Assembly (NCBI RefSeq): GCF_008369445.1
Contig: NZ_VTWH01000004.1
Coordinates: 229,002 to 293,001, forward strand
Direction: 5' to 3'
Length of the DNA: 64,000 nucleotides
Origin: Aureimonas fodinaquatilis
GTDB taxonomy: Bacteria; Pseudomonadota; Alphaproteobacteria; Rhizobiales; Rhizobiaceae
Made by a program: the position numbers and the translations under genes. This document shows, in pieces, positions 10,761 to 19,582 of the stretch. How positions within the stretch are numbered: position 1 is the first letter of the stretch; each line of letters opens with the position of its first letter. Under the pieces are notes generated by a model. It saw nothing but the letters and a program-made list of their open reading frames with translations, did no database searches and was not told the DNA's origin.

Positions 10761-11527
10761 AGGGCTTTCTCTACCCATTCGCAACCTTCGTCCTGTTCAT
10801 ATTGGGTTGGCACGTTCTGGCGACATATACGGATATTCCGCCATATCTGTTGCCAACTCCGACAGCGGTGGTTGAGCGCATCTATGAAGATTTCCCCTTC
10901 CTGATGCGCAATGCCTGGTCCACCACCTACATCACTCTGTGTGGCTTTCTGCTCAGTGTGGTGATTGGCATTCCTTTGGCACTGGCCATTGTTTCATCCA
11001 ACTTGCTGGACCGGGCCATCATGCCCTGGCTGGTGCTTTCCCAAACCTTTCCCAAGGTGGCCCTGGCACCGCTCATCGTGGTTTGGTTCGGTCTTGGCCT
11101 TTGGCCAAAAGTGCTTGTGACCTTTCTGGTCGCATTCTTCCCGATTGTTATTTCCTCCGTTGTCGGCTTGCGCTCAATGGAGCGGGAAATGCTTGAACTG
11201 GCCGCATCCATGCGCGCTTCCCGCCTGCAACTGTTCTGGAAATTCCGCATGCCGCTGGCCCTGCCCAGCATTCTGGGCGGCATCAAGGTCTCGGTCGCGT
11301 TTTCGGTTGTCGGCGCGGTTATTGCCGAATGGGTTGGCGCCAATGTCGGCCTTGGCTACCTGCTGCTTTCTGCCAACGCCAATCTGGACACCAGCCTGCT
11401 CTTTTCCGTGCTGATCTTCCTGACGGTCATCGGCATCGTTCTCTACTACTCCGTTGAGTTTGCGGAGCGTTTTCTCATCCCATGGCATGCCACACAACGT
11501 CTTAAAGAAACCCCGTCTCTGACGTAG
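10757..11527 (+). CDS. ABC transporter permease, TauC/SsuC/ThiX type
   Basis: The 256-residue integral membrane protein has about six helices and the EAA loop typical of the nitrate/sulfonate/taurine permease group (region ELAASMRASRLQLFWKFRMP, about residues 145-165). It would form the channel dimer of the importer whose binding protein and ATPase follow. The start ATG overlaps the hydrolase stop by four bases, showing that hydrolase and transporter are translationally coupled. The permease family takes up aromatic or aliphatic sulfonates, nitrate, pyrimidine precursors and similar small molecules, so the class alone does not give the substrate. Confidence 0.88.
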   Translation: MKGFLYPFATFVLFILGWHVLATYTDIPPYLLPTPTAVVERIYEDFPFLMRNAWSTTYITLCGFLLSVVIGIPLALAIVSSNLLDRAIMPWLVLSQTFPKVALAPLIVVWFGLGLWPKVLVTFLVAFFPIVISSVVGLRSMEREMLELAASMRASRLQLFWKFRMPLALPSILGGIKVSVAFSVVGAVIAEWVGANVGLGYLLLSANANLDTSLLFSVLIFLTVIGIVLYYSVEFAERFLIPWHATQRLKETPSLT

Positions 11528-11540
11528 AGGATTGTGACTG

Positions 11541-12536
11541 ATGAACAAGCGCCGTTTTCTGACTACCGTTGCCGCAACCGTTTTTGCCGCAACCTTGCTG
11601 CCCGCTTCCGTGCAGGCACAGGATAAAACAGATATCAACTTCCGTCTGGACTGGTCTATCTATGGCTCGCATGCTCCGTTCTATCTGGCGCTGCAAAAGG
11701 GCATGTACAGCGATGCCGGTTTGAATGTCACCATCGGCGAAGGCCAGGGCTCGGCAACCGTTGCCCAGTTGATTGCACAGGGTCAGGATCAACTCGGCTT
11801 TGTTGATTTTGGTACCATGGCTCGCGGTGTTGAACAGGGCATGCCTGTTACGGCTGTCATGCGCGTCATCAGCGACGTGATGTGCATCATCTCTCATGCC
11901 GATGCGCCAATTACCGAGCCAAAAGGCCTGGAAGGCAAAGTGGTGGCGTTTGCCCCGTCCGAATCCACAGCCCTCGTGTTCCCGGCGCTTCTGGCCAGCC
12001 AGGAAGTCGATCCGGCATCCGTCAGCGTGCTGAACCCGGCATTTGGCGCCAAGAACGCCATGTTCCTGCAAAAGCGTGCGGACGCCATTCCAGGCAACTA
12101 CAATGTGCAGGTTGCGCAGCTGGAAGGTCAGGGCGCGGAAGTTGAATATTTCCGTTTTGCCGATTTTGGCCTGCGGCAGATGAACAACGGCATTATCGTG
12201 AACAACAGCTTCAAAGATGCCAATCCTGAGGCCCTGAAGGCGTTTCTGGAAGTGACAGCGGCGGCTTTCGAGCAGGCAACTGCCGATCCGGAAGTGGCCG
12301 TGGATGCGTTGATTGAGGTGTTGCCGGAACAGCGCCGCAACCGCGATGTGCTTTTGCGTCAGTTGGTGCTGACGGCAGATTCCTACAAAACTGAAAATAC
12401 GCAGGACAAGCCGTTTGGCTGGATGGAAGCGAAGGACTGGGAAGACACCCAGCATATTCTGACCGAGTATGGTGGCATGCCACGCAGCCTGCCGGTCGAA
12501 CAATTCTACACCAACGACTTCCTGCCTGAATCGTGA
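11541..12536 (+). CDS. ABC transporter substrate-binding protein, NMT1/THI5-like
   Basis: A 331-residue periplasmic binding protein with an N-terminal signal peptide (MNKRRFLTTVAATVFAA, cleavage after AQA near residue 27). The mature protein begins with the NMT1-like core: FRLDWSIYGSHAPFYLALQKG, then a GSATVAQLIAQGQ block and FVDFGTMARGVEQG. This fold binds pyrimidines, riboflavin precursors, sulfonates and similar ligands. AGAGG stands about ten bases before the ATG. Its position between permease and ATPase genes, with the M24-fold hydrolase upstream, suggests that it captures the compound the hydrolase breaks down. The DWSIYGSHAPFY motif is of the hydroxymethylpyrimidine-precursor group, but no thiamine gene is nearby. 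Confidence 0.85.
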   Translation: MNKRRFLTTVAATVFAATLLPASVQAQDKTDINFRLDWSIYGSHAPFYLALQKGMYSDAGLNVTIGEGQGSATVAQLIAQGQDQLGFVDFGTMARGVEQGMPVTAVMRVISDVMCIISHADAPITEPKGLEGKVVAFAPSESTALVFPALLASQEVDPASVSVLNPAFGAKNAMFLQKRADAIPGNYNVQVAQLEGQGAEVEYFRFADFGLRQMNNGIIVNNSFKDANPEALKAFLEVTAAAFEQATADPEVAVDALIEVLPEQRRNRDVLLRQLVLTADSYKTENTQDKPFGWMEAKDWEDTQHILTEYGGMPRSLPVEQFYTNDFLPES

Positions 12537-12542
12537 GTTCCA

Positions 12543-13301
12543 ATGTCCGAACTGATTAACATCAAGGGCGTCAGCAAGCGCTTCGATGAATTGCTGGCGC
12601 TCGACAATATCAATCTCACAGTGCGTGACGGCGAGTTTGTTGCCATTGTGGGCAGTTCGGGTTGCGGCAAGAGCACGCTGCTGCGTTTGATCGCGGGGCT
12701 GTTGCCCACCTCGGAAGGAATTGTCGAGGTCAACGGCCACAAGGTCAAAGGTCCGGCGGATGATGTTGGCATTGCCTTTCAGACGCCGGTTCTTCTGCCC
12801 TGGCGCAGCGTTGTGGAAAATGTCAGCCTGCAGCTGGAAGTCCGCAAACTGCCAAAGGCAAAGTATGAAACGGAGCTGCGCCGCCTGATCGAGCTGGTGG
12901 GTCTAAACGGTTTTGAAGACCGCAAACCTTATGAGCTGTCCGGCGGCATGCAGCAGCGCGTGGCCCTGTGCCGTGCACTGATCCATAATCCGGCATTGCT
13001 GCTGATGGACGAACCGTTCGGCGCGCTGGATGCGATGACGCGTGAGCAGCTCAACCTTGAATTGCAACGCATCTGGATGGAAACCCGCAAAACCATTGTG
13101 CTGATCACACACAGCATTATTGAAGCGGTGTTTCTGGCAGACCGGGTTGTGGTCATGTCGCCCCGCCCGGGGCGCATCACCAAAATTATCGATGTTCCGG
13201 TGCCGCGGCCGCGCTCCTTCTCCGGTCTGGGCGACCCGGCATTTCAGGCGGCCTGCGATGAAGTGCGCACGCTTATGAACGCATCCGGCCTGACCGAGTA
13301 G
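12543..13301 (+). CDS. ABC transporter ATP-binding protein, SsuB/TauB type
   Basis: The 252-residue ATPase has Walker A GSSGCGKST (about residues 37-45), a Q-loop in AFQTPVLLPWRS, the signature LSGGMQQRVALCRAL, Walker B LLLMDEPFGALD and the H-loop in LITHSI. It energises the importer formed with the permease at 10757 and the binding protein at 11541. It follows the binding-protein stop by six bases and is the last gene of the operon, ending just before a strong terminator. The signature SGGMQQR is characteristic of the nitrate/sulfonate/taurine subgroup. Confidence 0.9.
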   Translation: MSELINIKGVSKRFDELLALDNINLTVRDGEFVAIVGSSGCGKSTLLRLIAGLLPTSEGIVEVNGHKVKGPADDVGIAFQTPVLLPWRSVVENVSLQLEVRKLPKAKYETELRRLIELVGLNGFEDRKPYELSGGMQQRVALCRALIHNPALLLMDEPFGALDAMTREQLNLELQRIWMETRKTIVLITHSIIEAVFLADRVVVMSPRPGRITKIIDVPVPRPRSFSGLGDPAFQAACDEVRTLMNASGLTE

Positions 13302-13364
13302 CAAATCAAAAGCGGCAGGGCACCGCCGAATGCGCGTCGCTTTTGCAGCGCTCATGATTTAAGG

Positions 13365-13400
13365 AAAAGCCGTTCCGCAAGCCTGCGGGGCGGCTTTTTC
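13365..13400 (+). terminator. Strong rho-independent terminator of the hydrolase/ABC operon
   Basis: AAAAGCCG plus TTCCGCA (13365-13379) pairs with TGCGGGG plus CGGCTTTT (13384-13398) around an AGCC loop, giving a 15-bp stem with two G-T pairs and ending in TTTTT. It lies between the ABC ATPase and yigZ. Its T run ends only about 11 bp before the yigZ ATG, so yigZ must be transcribed from a promoter that overlaps or precedes it, or by readthrough. Confidence 0.85.
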
Positions 13401-13410
13401 GGATCAAATC

Positions 13411-14001
13411 ATGCGCTTTGCCCTGACCACAATAGAAACTGCACATCAGGAAATTCGCAAAAGCCGTTTCATTGCCCTTGCCGCGCCAATCAGCGATGAA
13501 GCTGCGGCGAAAGAGTTCATCTCGCAGCACTCCGACCCTTCAGCCAACCACAATTGCTGGGCCTGGAGGATAGGTCAGGCCTATCGGTTCAACGATGACG
13601 GAGAACCGAGCGGCACTGCCGGAAAACCTATTCTGCAGGCGATTGATGGCCAAAGCCTTGACGGTGTGGTGGTCGTGGTCATTCGCTGGTTTGGCGGCAT
13701 ATTGCTGGGCAGCGGGGGGCTTATACGCGCATACGGCGGCACGGCCGCGCTATGCCTTCGTGATGCGGCAAAGGTTCCGCTGGTGGAAAAACTCGCCGCC
13801 CGCATCATCTGCCCATTCAGCGACCTGGCCGTGGTTCAGGCGCGGCTTGGCGGCGTTGCTGACACTCGAATTGTCGACCAGACATTCACCGCAACAGGTG
13901 CCGAGCTTCTGATCTCCGTCGCCAAGGCACGGGCACCAGATCTGTTTCGCATGCTGACCGATGTTACCGGCGGCCGCATTACCATCACGCACGAAGAGTG
14001 A
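13411..14001 (+). CDS. yigZ: YigZ/IMPACT-family protein
   Basis: The 196-residue product carries the UPF0029/IMPACT fold. Near the N-terminus it has EIRKSRFIALAAP, then NHNCWAWRIG, the hallmark RFNDDGEPSGTAGKPIL and VVVIRWFGGILLGSGGLIRAYG, followed by a small C-terminal ferredoxin-like DUF1949 domain. Bacterial YigZ is a cytoplasmic protein of unsettled biochemical role; eukaryotic IMPACT regulates GCN2. The ATG lies directly after the upstream operon terminator and has only a weak GGATC upstream. The gene converges on the BaiN-type flavoprotein with a 7-bp gap. Confidence 0.9.
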   Translation: MRFALTTIETAHQEIRKSRFIALAAPISDEAAAKEFISQHSDPSANHNCWAWRIGQAYRFNDDGEPSGTAGKPILQAIDGQSLDGVVVVVIRWFGGILLGSGGLIRAYGGTAALCLRDAAKVPLVEKLAARIICPFSDLAVVQARLGGVADTRIVDQTFTATGAELLISVAKARAPDLFRMLTDVTGGRITITHEE

Positions 14002-14008
14002 AGCCAGG

Positions 14009-15217
14009 CTATTCGGCGCCCGCGGCAATTGCCGTGCCGGCCGCCCAGCCGGAAGACCACGCCCACTGAAAATTATAGCCGCCAAGCCAGCCGGTTACAT
14101 CCACCACTTCGCCGATGAAATACAATCCTCGCACATTGTTGGCCTGCAAAGTGCGCGAGTTCAGCGCGCCAGTATCCACGCCGCCAAGGGTCACCTCTGC
14201 GGTCCGGTAGCCTTCAGTACCAACAGGAAGCACTTCCCAACCATGAACGATGCCCGCAATTTCGGTCAGTTTCCTGTCGCTCATTTCACCAATGACACCG
14301 GACCAGCCGTGCAGCCGAGTCAGAAAACCGGCAAGGCGCTTTGGCAGCACCTCACCCAGCGCGGTTCCAATGGTCTTGCGTGCATTTTCCCGCTTGAAAT
14401 TCATAAGCGCCGCGCAAACATCCAGCCCGGGCAGAAACGCAATTCTGATTTTCTGCTTTTCCTGCCAGTAAGAAGATATCTGCAGGATTGCCGGGCCTGA
14501 AAGGCCGCGATGGGTGAACAGCATTGCCTCTTCAAACGCCGTTTTTCCGCAGGATATTCTGGCATCGGCCGCCACCCCTGCCATCTCCCGAAATTCGGCC
14601 AGGAGATTTTCACCAAAGGTCAGAGGCACCAGCCCCGCCCGCGTCTCCGTTACCGCAATTCCGAACTGGTCAGCCAGTTGGTAGCCAAGGCTGGTTGCAC
14701 CCATCTTGGGAATGGACTTGCCGCCACAGGCAACCACGAAGTTGCGACATTGCACGCGGGCAGTGCTTTCACCCGCCAGCACGGCCGAAAATCCTTCAGC
14801 GTTTTGCGAAAGCGATTGCAAAGTGGTGTTCAGGCGCAGGTCTCCACCAGCCTCTGCCAGTTCGTCCAGCAGCATGGCGATGATGTCTCGCGCAGAGTTG
14901 TCGCAGAACAACTGGCCCAGTGTTTTTTCATGATAGGAAATGCCGTGTTTTTCCACCAGCGCAATGAAATCGCGCGGGGTGTATCGACCCAGCGCAGATT
15001 TGGCAAAATGCGGGTTGCCGGAAATGTAGTTGCGAGCGGTTGCGCCGGTGTTCGTAAAATTGCAGCGTCCGCCTCCTGATATGCGGATTTTCTCACCAGG
15101 GGCCTTTGCGTGATCCAGAACCAGGACGCGGCCACCCCGAGATGCGGCATGAATTGCGCACATCAGGCCAGCGGCTCCGCCACCCAGCACCACCGTGTCA
15201 AAAGTTTCGTTCAGCAT
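14009..15217 (-). CDS. NAD(P)/FAD-dependent oxidoreductase, HI0933/YhiN/BaiN family
   Basis: A 402-residue flavoprotein with an N-terminal Rossmann FAD motif (VVLGGGAAGLMCA, about residues 9-21). The family block ISGGGRCNFTN at about residues 47-57 is diagnostic of HI0933-like proteins. The central AFEEAMLFTHRGLSGPAILQ region and the C-terminal GLYFIGEVVDVTGWLGGYNFQWAWSSG region are also typical. Family members reduce or desaturate small substrates; BaiN was named for bile-acid 7-dehydroxylation, but most homologues are uncharacterised, so no substrate is claimed. It is cytoplasmic and converges with yigZ. Its start lies 147 bp from the divergent DUF1971 gene. Confidence 0.88.
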   Translation of the reverse strand: MLNETFDTVVLGGGAAGLMCAIHAASRGGRVLVLDHAKAPGEKIRISGGGRCNFTNTGATARNYISGNPHFAKSALGRYTPRDFIALVEKHGISYHEKTLGQLFCDNSARDIIAMLLDELAEAGGDLRLNTTLQSLSQNAEGFSAVLAGESTARVQCRNFVVACGGKSIPKMGATSLGYQLADQFGIAVTETRAGLVPLTFGENLLAEFREMAGVAADARISCGKTAFEEAMLFTHRGLSGPAILQISSYWQEKQKIRIAFLPGLDVCAALMNFKRENARKTIGTALGEVLPKRLAGFLTRLHGWSGVIGEMSDRKLTEIAGIVHGWEVLPVGTEGYRTAEVTLGGVDTGALNSRTLQANNVRGLYFIGEVVDVTGWLGGYNFQWAWSSGWAAGTAIAAGAE

Positions 15218-15364
15218 GCACCCATTCCGGCATCAAGGTATTGATGCACCGTCAATAGCCGGAGTTCGCGCCATTGACACCCCTGCCTTTGCACAATCAT
15301 GGTGAAACACGCGAGGGGTCGGGAAATGCGAGCCTTTAAAACCCATTCCGGGAGAAACGAAACC

Positions 15365-15643
15365 ATGAGCGCCATTCCCGATGATGCGGTGGCCTATCGG
15401 CGGTCGCCGGTGTTCAATCAGGACAGTTTGCCTACAGCGCTGCAAAAGCAGCATTCTACGAAAGAAGGCGCGTGGGCCATGATCCACATCCTGGAAGGCA
15501 GGTTGCTTTACAGAATCTGCGAGCCGCCTTCCGAAACCGTTCTGGACCCTGACCATCCTGGCATCGTACAGCCGCAACAGTTGCATGAAGTGCAGGTCAT
15601 CGGGCCGGTCCGCATGTTTGTCGAATTTTACTCCAGACCCTGA
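15365..15643 (+). CDS. DUF1971 (TehB/YeaR-like cupin) protein
   Basis: A 92-residue single-domain protein. The pattern RRSPVFNQDSLPTALQKQHST followed by GAWAMIHILEGRL and ending in a Q-HEVQ...VRMFVEFY stretch matches DUF1971, the small beta-barrel domain found in YeaR and attached to some TehB tellurite-resistance proteins. ATG 15365 was chosen because GGGAGA lies eight to ten bases upstream; an upstream ATG at 15299 has no such site. The 3' end overlaps the convergent phosphodiesterase-fold gene by 16 bp. Function is uncertain; YeaR in enterobacteria is nitrate/nitrite-responsive, but nothing here shows that control. Confidence 0.75.
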   Translation: MSAIPDDAVAYRRSPVFNQDSLPTALQKQHSTKEGAWAMIHILEGRLLYRICEPPSETVLDPDHPGIVQPQQLHEVQVIGPVRMFVEFYSRP

Positions 15644-16629
15644 AGCTCCAGCACAACCAGATCATGGTCTGACAATGGCCCGCCGTCGACGCCAGTTGCG
15701 GGCACAATGCGTGATCCGCCAACCTGAACACCCCGAACCAAAAACCAGTCAAGCTTCATCAGTCTTTCCGGCCAGCGGGTGATCAGGCTGGGCCGTGTTG
15801 TCACCTGATCGATCGGACCGCCATGCGCCTCAAAGCCGCGTTGCGCCATTTCAGCAAAAAATGATTCGTCACGCCAGTCACCGCCAATGTGGTTGCCGCT
15901 GTTCAAATCACCTCCAATGACAATCGGCAAGCCCGGAAAACGCGCGTCCAGCACATCAACCAGATGGTCAAGCTGCGCGTTTCGCCCCTTGGCATCGCTG
16001 TTGCTTTCCAGATGGGTTGAAACCACAACCAGCGGCCCTTGCGCAGTTTCCAGCATCGCACCAACGGCCATCCGCTCACCAAGCCGTGGCTGGTCATCGC
16101 CCTGCATGAACCAGAACCGCTTTCCTGGCAGCCTCACCATGAAAACATGCTGCATGCCCGCCGAGCTCACCAGTGCATTGCCATGAAATCCGGCATAGTT
16201 CTGCGCATCTGCGCAGAATTCGCGCTCGGTATCAGAGCCGAGGCCAAGCTCCAGAAACTCCACCCCGAATGCATAAGCCATGCCCAGACCGTCCGCGACC
16301 TCTGCGGTGGTGTGGCGCTGCGCCGTGCGGGCCATGCCGCAATCCATTTCCGAAAGCAGCACAATGTCCGCTCCGGTTTGAGCCAGCTTTGCGGCTGCTT
16401 GCGTGGGAAACAAGCATCGCTCCACGTTCCAGGTTGCGAGACTGAATGGAAATTGCAGAACCGTTGTGGGCGTCAATCCACCGGTTTCAACCTGGGTCAT
16501 GCAGGAAAGCCCGGCCATAAAACGATCATGCGCTGTAATGGTGCGCGGCAAAGCGGCAATATCCTGCCGGGTCTGAGCAGACGGCACCAGCAGAGCTGAT
16601 ACAGTTTCAGTGACAACAGGCAATATCAT
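15628..16629 (-). CDS. Endonuclease/exonuclease/phosphatase (EEP) family hydrolase at the end of the ugp operon
   Basis: The 333-residue protein carries all core EEP motifs. ATWNVER holds the Asn, LLSEMD the metal-binding Glu, [10 protein letters not shown] the catalytic His, and GGDLNSG the Asp/Asn pair. KLDWFLV and LSDHDLV hold the C-terminal Asp/His. There is no signal peptide. EEP enzymes hydrolyse phosphodiesters or phosphomonoesters in nucleic acids, inositol phosphates and sphingomyelin-like lipids. Its ATG overlaps the ugpC stop (ATGA), so it is coupled to the glycerol-3-phosphate importer. It occupies the position where ugpQ, a glycerophosphodiesterase of a different fold, stands in Escherichia coli. 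A cytoplasmic glycerophosphodiester phosphodiesterase role is an inference from that context. Confidence 0.82.
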   Translation of the reverse strand: MILPVVTETVSALLVPSAQTRQDIAALPRTITAHDRFMAGLSCMTQVETGGLTPTTVLQFPFSLATWNVERCLFPTQAAAKLAQTGADIVLLSEMDCGMARTAQRHTTAEVADGLGMAYAFGVEFLELGLGSDTEREFCADAQNYAGFHGNALVSSAGMQHVFMVRLPGKRFWFMQGDDQPRLGERMAVGAMLETAQGPLVVVSTHLESNSDAKGRNAQLDHLVDVLDARFPGLPIVIGGDLNSGNHIGGDWRDESFFAEMAQRGFEAHGGPIDQVTTRPSLITRWPERLMKLDWFLVRGVQVGGSRIVPATGVDGGPLSDHDLVVLELQGLE

Positions 16630-17711
16630 GCCAGCACCGCCGCCCGGACGTCGGAACGCTCTTCATTGTCAATTCTCCTGCCTGTGGCAGTATCAAAAAG
16701 ATGCACCTGCCCGCGTGGCACCGAAAGGCGCATTTCCGTGGAAATTTCGAACCGCGGGTCAAGCGCCAGAACCAGTTGCTGCCCGTCAACCTGACCGTGC
16801 ACCAGACGCTGCGCGCCCAGTTCTTCAACAAAATCCACCCGGAATGGCAGACCAAGCCTGTCGGGCTGCAGATCTTCAGCGCGAACACCAACTGTGACCG
16901 GACCGTTGCGGCTGGTGTTCAGATTGAGCTCAAGCTGAACCGAGCCGATCTGGAGCTGGCTGCCCTGAATCTCTCCGTCCAGCAGGTTCATGGCAGGCGA
17001 ACCGATAAAGCTGGCCACAAAGGTGGATGCCGGCCGGTGGTAGATTTCAAGCGGTGCACCCACCTGCTCGATCTGGCCAGCATTCAGGACCACCAGACGA
17101 TCAGCAAGCGTCATCGCCTCAAGCTGGTCATGCGTGACATACAGCGATGTGGTGCCAAGCCGCTTCTGCAGGCGGCGAATTTCGCCGCGCATCGAAACGC
17201 GCAGTTTGGCATCCAGATTGGACAGCGGCTCGTCAAACAAAAATGCGGCCGGCTGGCGCACAACGGCCCGCCCCATGGCAACGCGCTGGCGCTGTCCGCC
17301 AGAAAGCGCCCTTGGCTTGCGGTCCAGATACGGGCCCAGTTCCAGCATGCGTGCGGCTTCGGCAACCCGGCTTTCTATTTCCGCTTTGGGAGTTTTGCGG
17401 TTGCGCAGGCCATAGGCCATGTTTTCCCGCACGCTCATATGCGGGTATAGCGCATAGTTCTGAAACACCATGGCAATGTCGCGGTCGGCAGGCTCAACCT
17501 TGTTGACCACCCGTTCGCCAATGCGCACCGTGCCCTGGCTGATATCTTCCAGCCCGGCAACCATGCGCAGCAGGGTGGATTTTCCGCAACCGGATGGGCC
17601 AACCAGCACAATGAACTCGCCGTCGCGCACAGACAGGTTGATGTCGCTGACAGATCTGGCGGTTGCTCCGGCATAGGTTTTGGAAACCTCTGCAATGTCG
17701 ATGGATGCCAT
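16626..17711 (-). CDS. ugpC: sn-Glycerol-3-phosphate ABC importer ATP-binding protein UgpC
   Basis: The 361-residue ATPase has the MalK/UgpC layout. An N-terminal ABC domain carries Walker [10 protein letters not shown] (about residues 38-46), signature [14 protein letters not shown] and Walker [16 protein letters not shown]-terminal TOBE/MalK regulatory domain of about 120 residues contains [11 protein letters not shown]. It powers UgpAE. Start ATG at 17711 is one base before the ugpE stop region, so the genes are essentially abutting. The MalK-type ATPases can be shared among sugar importers, but the position inside a ugpBAEC run makes UgpC the best name. Confidence 0.9.
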   Translation of the reverse strand: MASIDIAEVSKTYAGATARSVSDINLSVRDGEFIVLVGPSGCGKSTLLRMVAGLEDISQGTVRIGERVVNKVEPADRDIAMVFQNYALYPHMSVRENMAYGLRNRKTPKAEIESRVAEAARMLELGPYLDRKPRALSGGQRQRVAMGRAVVRQPAAFLFDEPLSNLDAKLRVSMRGEIRRLQKRLGTTSLYVTHDQLEAMTLADRLVVLNAGQIEQVGAPLEIYHRPASTFVASFIGSPAMNLLDGEIQGSQLQIGSVQLELNLNTSRNGPVTVGVRAEDLQPDRLGLPFRVDFVEELGAQRLVHGQVDGQQLVLALDPRFEISTEMRLSVPRGQVHLFDTATGRRIDNEERSDVRAAVLA

Positions 17712-18554
17712 TTATTTATCGCTTTCCGTCAAGCCTTTGATGAACCAGCGCTGGAAGATGACCACCACCAGCACCGGTGGCAGAAGCGCAAGCACGGCAA
17801 GGGCAAAGGCTTCGTTGTAATCGGGGATCTGGCTGCCGACCCACACCTGCAGAATTTGCTTGATGCCGCGCATCAGGGTGAAAAAGCGCTCTTCAGTGGT
17901 CATCAGCATTGGCCAGAGATACTGGTTCCAGCCATAGACAAACATGATGATGAAGATGGCCGCGATCATGGTTTTTGAAAGCGGCAGCAGTACATCGATG
18001 AAAAACTTGAACGGCCCCGCCCCGTCTATTCTGGCCGCTTCCAGCAATTCATCGGGCACCGATTTAAAAAACTGCCGGAAGTAAAACGTGCCGGTAGCCG
18101 AAGCCAGCAGGGGCACAATCAACCCGGTATAGCTGTTGAGCAGTCCAAGCGACGACATGACCTGATAGGAGGGCATGATGCGCACTTCCAGCGGCAGAAG
18201 CAGGGTGGTGAAAATGACCCAGAAAATCAGCGTGGCAAACCGGAAGCGGAAGTAAACCAGGGCATAAGCCGCCGCCATCGACAGGATGATTTTGCCCACG
18301 GCAAAACCAAGGCCAAGTATCAGCGAGTTCATGACCATACGCGCGCCAGTGACCTGACCGGTGAAGCCACCTTGCCGTGTCAGAACCGTGTTGTAGGTTT
18401 CATAGCCATTGTCACCGGGCAGCAGGGTCAGCCCGTTCATGTGAATGTCTGCTGCCGTGTGGGTGGATGTCATCACGGCCACCGCAACCGGCAGCACCAT
18501 GAACAGCGTGCCGGCCAACAGGATCAGATGATCGAAAATGCGTGTCTGGCCCAT
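17712..18554 (-). CDS. ugpE: sn-Glycerol-3-phosphate ABC importer permease UgpE
   Basis: The 280-residue permease has six predicted helices. The EAA loop is EAARIDGAGPFKFFIDVLLPL (about residues 185-205), characteristic of carbohydrate-type (MalG/UgpE) permeases. An extended first periplasmic loop with GDNGYETYNTVLTRQG is seen in UgpE. I chose ATG 18554 (MGQTRIFDH), four bases after the ugpA stop. A longer TTG start at 18584 would overlap ugpA by 26 bases. It pairs with UgpA to form the translocation pore in the inner membrane. Confidence 0.88.
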   Translation of the reverse strand: MGQTRIFDHLILLAGTLFMVLPVAVAVMTSTHTAADIHMNGLTLLPGDNGYETYNTVLTRQGGFTGQVTGARMVMNSLILGLGFAVGKIILSMAAAYALVYFRFRFATLIFWVIFTTLLLPLEVRIMPSYQVMSSLGLLNSYTGLIVPLLASATGTFYFRQFFKSVPDELLEAARIDGAGPFKFFIDVLLPLSKTMIAAIFIIMFVYGWNQYLWPMLMTTEERFFTLMRGIKQILQVWVGSQIPDYNEAFALAVLALLPPVLVVVIFQRWFIKGLTESDK

Positions 18555-18558
18555 CAAA

Positions 18559-19521
18559 TCACCCGTAATGAACGCGGCGTTCAAGCCAGCGAAACTGCAC
18601 CAGCGTCAGCGCCAGCACCACCAGCATCAAAATGACTGACTGGGCGGAAGAGCCGCCGATATCATTGCCGCGAAACCCGTCGAGATAGACCTTGTAAACC
18701 AGGGTTATCGGGTTATTCGCCGGCTTATCTTTCAACATCACGTCAATCACGGCGAATGTGTCAAACAGCGCGTAGGTGATGTTGATGATCAGCAGAAAAA
18801 ACGCCGTGGGCGCCAGCAGAGGCAATATCGCCGTGAAAAACCGTCTTGCACCGTTCTTGCAATCAATGACCGCCGCCTCCCGCACGCTCTGGGGAATGCT
18901 TTGCAGGCCAGACAGAAAAAAGATGAAATTATAGGGGATCTGCTTCCACACAGACACCAGGATCATCGCCGTTGCGGTGTCGAAATAGCTGAGCCCAACC
19001 CGCATGTTCCAGCCAAACCACGAGGCAATTTCCACAAACGGGCCGATATGCTGGTCAAACAGCATCATGCCCATCAGGCCCGCAACCGGAGGAGCAATGG
19101 CGTAGACGGCAATGAGCGAGTTTCGATAGGTTGAGCGCCCGCGGATAACCTGATCCGCCTTGACGGCAAGCAGCAGCCCTATTCCCAGAGAAAACGCCGT
19201 GACCAATATGGTGAAGACCGCCGTAAACCGCGCAATGCGTTGATATTCAGCGGAAGTCAGGGCATCGACATAATTATCCATGCCGACAAAGGTTGATCCG
19301 AAGCCGAACGGATCTTCCAGATAGAAGGAAGATGAAATTGCCTGCGCCGATGGCCAGTAGAAAAAAATGAAAATCACCGCGAGCTGCGGCAACAGAAAGA
19401 GCCACGGCAGCAAAGGCCGGTCAAACTGCACCCGCTTGGCGGGCTCAGGCCGGCTTGCAAACCGCGCTTTAAGCCGGGAAAAGGCCGTTGGCACAAGCGC
19501 CGGGGCGGAAAGATTGGTCAT
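18559..19521 (-). CDS. ugpA: sn-Glycerol-3-phosphate ABC importer permease UgpA
   Basis: The 320-residue MalF/UgpA-type permease starts with a basic cytoplasmic N-terminus and has six helices, beginning at PWLFLLPQLAVIFIFFYWP. The family pattern SSFYLEDPFGFGSTFVG follows, and the EAA loop is EAAVIDCKNGARRFFTAILP. It forms the heterodimeric pore with UgpE. The gene follows ugpB by 61 bp and precedes ugpE by four bases. All features are normal for the family. Confidence 0.9.
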   Translation of the reverse strand: MTNLSAPALVPTAFSRLKARFASRPEPAKRVQFDRPLLPWLFLLPQLAVIFIFFYWPSAQAISSSFYLEDPFGFGSTFVGMDNYVDALTSAEYQRIARFTAVFTILVTAFSLGIGLLLAVKADQVIRGRSTYRNSLIAVYAIAPPVAGLMGMMLFDQHIGPFVEIASWFGWNMRVGLSYFDTATAMILVSVWKQIPYNFIFFLSGLQSIPQSVREAAVIDCKNGARRFFTAILPLLAPTAFFLLIINITYALFDTFAVIDVMLKDKPANNPITLVYKVYLDGFRGNDIGGSSAQSVILMLVVLALTLVQFRWLERRVHYG

Positions 19522-19582
19522 TGCGGATCCAAAGCTTTAACCGGACCCGGCAAAATGCCGGATCCGGTTTTGAAAAAGCGTA

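Noticed and set aside
11502..12740. A 412-codon open frame antisense to the NMT1-like binding-protein gene
   Set aside because: The sense strand has a signal peptide, ribosome binding site and operon context; the antisense frame has none.
15274..15279. TTGACA as -35 of a DUF1971 promoter
   Set aside because: No acceptable -10 hexamer follows at 16-18 bp.
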